Shown here piece after piece: positions 61,628 to 64,000 of a stretch of 64,000 nt of DNA. The notes beneath the pieces are model-generated. The model saw only the letters and a program-made list of their open reading frames with translations. It did no database searches and was not told the DNA's origin. The translations under genes were made by a program, and so were the position numbers. The first letter of the stretch is position 1. Each line of letters starts with the position of its first letter. This DNA is from Acetatifactor sp. (GTDB lineage: Bacteria > Bacillota > Clostridia > Lachnospirales > Lachnospiraceae), in assembly GCA_016293615.1 (NCBI GenBank), contig JAEDDX010000002.1, positions 1 to 64,000 on the forward strand, in the 5' to 3' direction.

Positions 61628-62719
61628 TTATTCGTTCTTAGCTGTAATGTAACCCTGTGCCTTCAGAAGCTCTGCACACAGAACTGCACCGCCTGCAGCA
61701 CCTCTTACAGTATTGTGGGAAAGACCTACAAACTTATAATCGTAAACAATATCTTCGCGAAGACGGCCCACGCTGATACCCATACCGTTCTCATAGTTCA
61801 CATCAAGGTTGATCTGAGGTCTGTTGTCCTCCTCCAGATACTGAATAAACTGCTTGGGAGCGCTGGGAAGCGCAAGCTTCTGGGGCTCGCCGGAGAAAGT
61901 GCGCAGCTTTTCGATCAGCTGTTCTTTGGTGGGTTTCTTAGCAAACTTAACAAATACGGCAGCGGTATGACCGTTTAATACGGGAACACGGATACACTGG
62001 CTGGTGATGACAGGTCCTTCTGCGGGAACAATGACGCCATCCTTGATCTCACCCCAGATTCTCAAGGGTTCCTTCTCACTCTTCTCTTCCTCCCCGCCGA
62101 TGAAAGGAATGATATTTCCTACCATCTCGGGCCAATCCTTGAAGGTCTTACCTGCACCTGAAATTGCCTGATAGGTTGTCACAACTACCTCAACGGGTTC
62201 AAATTCCTTCCAGGCTGTCAATACGGGAGCGTAGCTCTGAATGGAGCAATTGGGCTTCACTGCAACAAAGCCTCTCTTAGTGCCCAGACGCTGTCTCTGG
62301 AAGTCAATCACCTTCATGTGCTCAGGATTGATCTCCGGAACCACCATGGGAACATCGGGAGTCCAACGATGTGCGCTGTTGTTGGAAACAACGGGAGTCT
62401 CGGTCTTAGCGTAGTCCTCCTCGATCTTCTTGATCTCATCTATGGTCATGTCAACTGCACTGAATACAAAATCAACTTCAGACGCAACCTTCTCCACCTC
62501 GTTGACATTCATGACCACAAGCTTCTTCACTGCTTCAGGCATGGGGGTATCCATTTTCCATCTGTCACCTACTGCCTCCTCGTAAGTCTTGCCTGCGGAA
62601 CGGGGGCTTGCAGCCAAAGTGGTTACTTCAAACCAGGGATGGTTCTCAAGCAAAGCGATGAAACGCTGCCCGACCATACCGGTAGCACCTAAAATACCAA
62701 CTTTTAATTTCTTACTCAT
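61628..62719 (-). CDS. asd: Aspartate-semialdehyde dehydrogenase
   Basis: Reduces aspartyl-phosphate to aspartate semialdehyde, the branch point for lysine, threonine, methionine and peptidoglycan diaminopimelate. 363 residues. GILGATGMVGQRF is the nucleotide-binding turn; catalytic cysteine C158 in VKPNCSIQ; His251 in RVPVLNGHTAAVFVKF; SNNSAHRWTPDVP and SGAGKTFKDWPEM also fit. The length and the RKM-like extra segments put it in the archaeal/fungal-like Asd group rather than the E. coli type. It lies downstream of argH with a 48-base gap. Confidence 0.95.
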   Translation of the reverse strand: MSKKLKVGILGATGMVGQRFIALLENHPWFEVTTLAASPRSAGKTYEEAVGDRWKMDTPMPEAVKKLVVMNVNEVEKVASEVDFVFSAVDMTIDEIKKIEEDYAKTETPVVSNNSAHRWTPDVPMVVPEINPEHMKVIDFQRQRLGTKRGFVAVKPNCSIQSYAPVLTAWKEFEPVEVVVTTYQAISGAGKTFKDWPEMVGNIIPFIGGEEEKSEKEPLRIWGEIKDGVIVPAEGPVITSQCIRVPVLNGHTAAVFVKFAKKPTKEQLIEKLRTFSGEPQKLALPSAPKQFIQYLEEDNRPQINLDVNYENGMGISVGRLREDIVYDYKFVGLSHNTVRGAAGGAVLCAELLKAQGYITAKNE

Positions 62720-62767
62720 AATCTTTCCTCCTCACAGTTTTCACTGTTCTATCTTTGAGAAATCAGC

Positions 62768-64000
62768 TTACGCTTCTTCCTGCAAATACTGTTTTTGAAT
62801 CTCGATAACCTTCTTCATCATCTCAGGACCCGGAGCACCAAAGGTCAGGCGCTTCTCAACGCAGGTTTTTAAGGAAACCGCATCGAAGACATCTTCTTCA
62901 AAGACATCGCTGATTTCCTTTAATTCTGTAAGGCTCAGCGCATCGATGGAAGTATTTTTGTCAATACAATAAAGGACAAGCCGGCCAATAATGCCATGGG
63001 CGTCACGGAACGGAACTCCCTTCCCCACAAGATAGTCTGCGGCGTCGGTAGCGTTGGTAAATCCGTTCATGGCACTCTCCGCCATACGGTCCTTTCTAAA
63101 TTTCATGGTCTCTATCATACCTGTGAAAAGCGGCAGGCAGTTCTTGACAGTGTCAATCGCATCGAAAGCAACCTCTTTATCCTCCTGCATGTCTTTGTTG
63201 TATGCAAGGGGAAGGCCCTTCATCGTTGTAAGTAAAGACATCAATGCGCCGTACACACGACCGGTCTTGCCGCGCACCAGTTCGGCGATATCCGGATTTT
63301 TCTTCTGCGGCATGATGCTGCTTCCGGTAGAATATGCATCGTCAATCTCTACAAACCGATATTCGTTTGAGTTCCAGATGATGATTTCTTCGCTGAAACG
63401 GCTTAAATGCATCATAATCGTGGCAAGCGCTGATAAGAACTCAATCAGATAATCTCTGTCAGAGACGGAATCGATACTGTTCATGGTAGGACCGGCAAAG
63501 CCCATCAGCTGTGCGGAGTAATCGCGGTCGAGAGGATATGTCGTGCCCGCAAGTGCGCCTGCTCCCAAAGGACAATAGTTCATTCTCTTATAGATATCCG
63601 TAAGACGGTCTCTGTCGCGTTTGAACATCTCAAAATAGGCACCATAGTGATGTGCCAGGGTAATCGGCTGCGCTTTCTGAAGATGGGTGAAGCCCGGCAT
63701 ATAGGTCTCTAGGTTTTCCTCCATCGTATGAAGAATCGCTTCCAGAAGCTTCTTCAACAGAGCATCCACTTCCTTCACCTGTGTTCTTGTATACAGCTTC
63801 ATATCCAGAGCGACCTGGTCATTGCGGCTTCTGCCGGTGTGCAGCTTCTTGCCGGGCTCTCCGATTCTGTCAATCAGGTTAGCCTCTACAAAGCTGTGTA
63901 CATCCTCGTATTTATCTTCATCAATCAGAAGAATCCCTGCATCCACATCTGCCAGAATACCGTTTAAGCCTTCTATGATGCGAGCCTTTTCCGCATCTGT
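62768..64000 (-). CDS. argH: Argininosuccinate lyase (5' end beyond the window)
   Basis: Last step of arginine synthesis: splits argininosuccinate into arginine and fumarate. The frame continues open to the right edge (codons read TDAEKARIIEGLNGILADVDAG before the part normally seen), so the first ~65 or so residues and the start are missing. Signatures: LHTGRSRNDQVALD, the catalytic signature GSSIMPQKKNPDIAELVRGK (in part: GSSIMPQKKNPD), and LMSLLTTMKGLPLAYNKDMQEDKE (in part: GLPLAYNKDMQEDK). The C-terminal ~390 residues are intact. asd follows it. Confidence 0.94.
   Translation of the reverse strand, partial: TDAEKARIIEGLNGILADVDAGILLIDEDKYEDVHSFVEANLIDRIGEPGKKLHTGRSRNDQVALDMKLYTRTQVKEVDALLKKLLEAILHTMEENLETYMPGFTHLQKAQPITLAHHYGAYFEMFKRDRDRLTDIYKRMNYCPLGAGALAGTTYPLDRDYSAQLMGFAGPTMNSIDSVSDRDYLIEFLSALATIMMHLSRFSEEIIIWNSNEYRFVEIDDAYSTGSSIMPQKKNPDIAELVRGKTGRVYGALMSLLTTMKGLPLAYNKDMQEDKEVAFDAIDTVKNCLPLFTGMIETMKFRKDRMAESAMNGFTNATDAADYLVGKGVPFRDAHGIIGRLVLYCIDKNTSIDALSLTELKEISDVFEEDVFDAVSLKTCVEKRLTFGAPGPEMMKKVIEIQKQYLQEEA

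Overview
The window reads as chromosomal DNA of an anaerobic, low-to-medium GC, spore-forming Firmicute, most likely a gut-type member of the Lachnospiraceae. The evidence is the gene content and its style: short-form HisG with HisZ, a Cys4-type L28, clostridial B12-dependent MetH without a reactivation domain, sporulation genes (ylbJ, gerW/ytfJ with its DUF2953 partner), the paired NifU-like and GGGtGRT genes, SEDS/PBP pair, strong GGAGG ribosome binding sites and compact operons. Nearly all genes lie on the minus strand, so the window is described here from low to high coordinates while transcription mostly runs the other way. No tRNA, rRNA, CRISPR array, IS element or prophage was seen.

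Layout. 1-5.2 kb: histidine operon hisZ-hisG-hisD-hisB-hisIE with a strong promoter and a terminator; hisIE carries an extra, apparently dead HisA/HisF-like barrel. 5.2-8.8 kb: recU, two pseudouridine synthases, a HAD phosphatase and an unknown membrane protein. 8.8-17 kb: ylbJ (inverted), an anchored amidase, a coiled-coil protein, coaD, rsmD and a second-type (ParC/ParE-like) topoisomerase pair. 17-22.9 kb: degV, recG, fakA-like yloV, asp23, rpmB. 22.9-33.9 kb: ytfI/ytfJ-type sporulation pair, Nudix, PBP/FtsW pair, U32 protein, zapA, ruvAB, a MATE exporter. 33.9-42.3 kb: leucine/isoleucine/valine genes leuDC, ilvC, two different acetolactate synthase small subunits, ilvB, then metH. 42.4-45.8 kb: a lipoprotein, two small membrane proteins, and the GGGtGRT/NifU-like pair of unknown function.

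46-57 kb is the accessory highlight: an eight-gene, head-to-tail locus for intracellular breakdown of acetylated galacto(gluco)mannan oligosaccharides. GH36 removes galactose, two unrelated SGNH esterases (CE2 and CE17 types) remove acetyl groups, a cytoplasmic GH5 and a GH1 hydrolyse the chain, and two GH130 phosphorylases release mannose-1-phosphate. The GH1 enzyme is fused in frame to a mannose-6-phosphate isomerase, so chain breakdown and entry into glycolysis are on one polypeptide. A LacI regulator sits inside the operon. No transporter, extracellular mannanase, epimerase or phosphomannomutase gene is in the window. 57.4-64 kb: a left-handed beta-helix protein, a topoisomerase III with five tandem C-terminal zinc-ribbon repeats, asd, and argH, which runs off the right edge.

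Regulation visible in sequence: several near-consensus sigma-A promoters, most rho-independent terminators between operons, and inverted repeats placed on or beside promoters of his, leu, metH, asp23 and the nifU-like gene. No T-box or other riboswitch leader was found; the his and leu leaders are too short to hold one.
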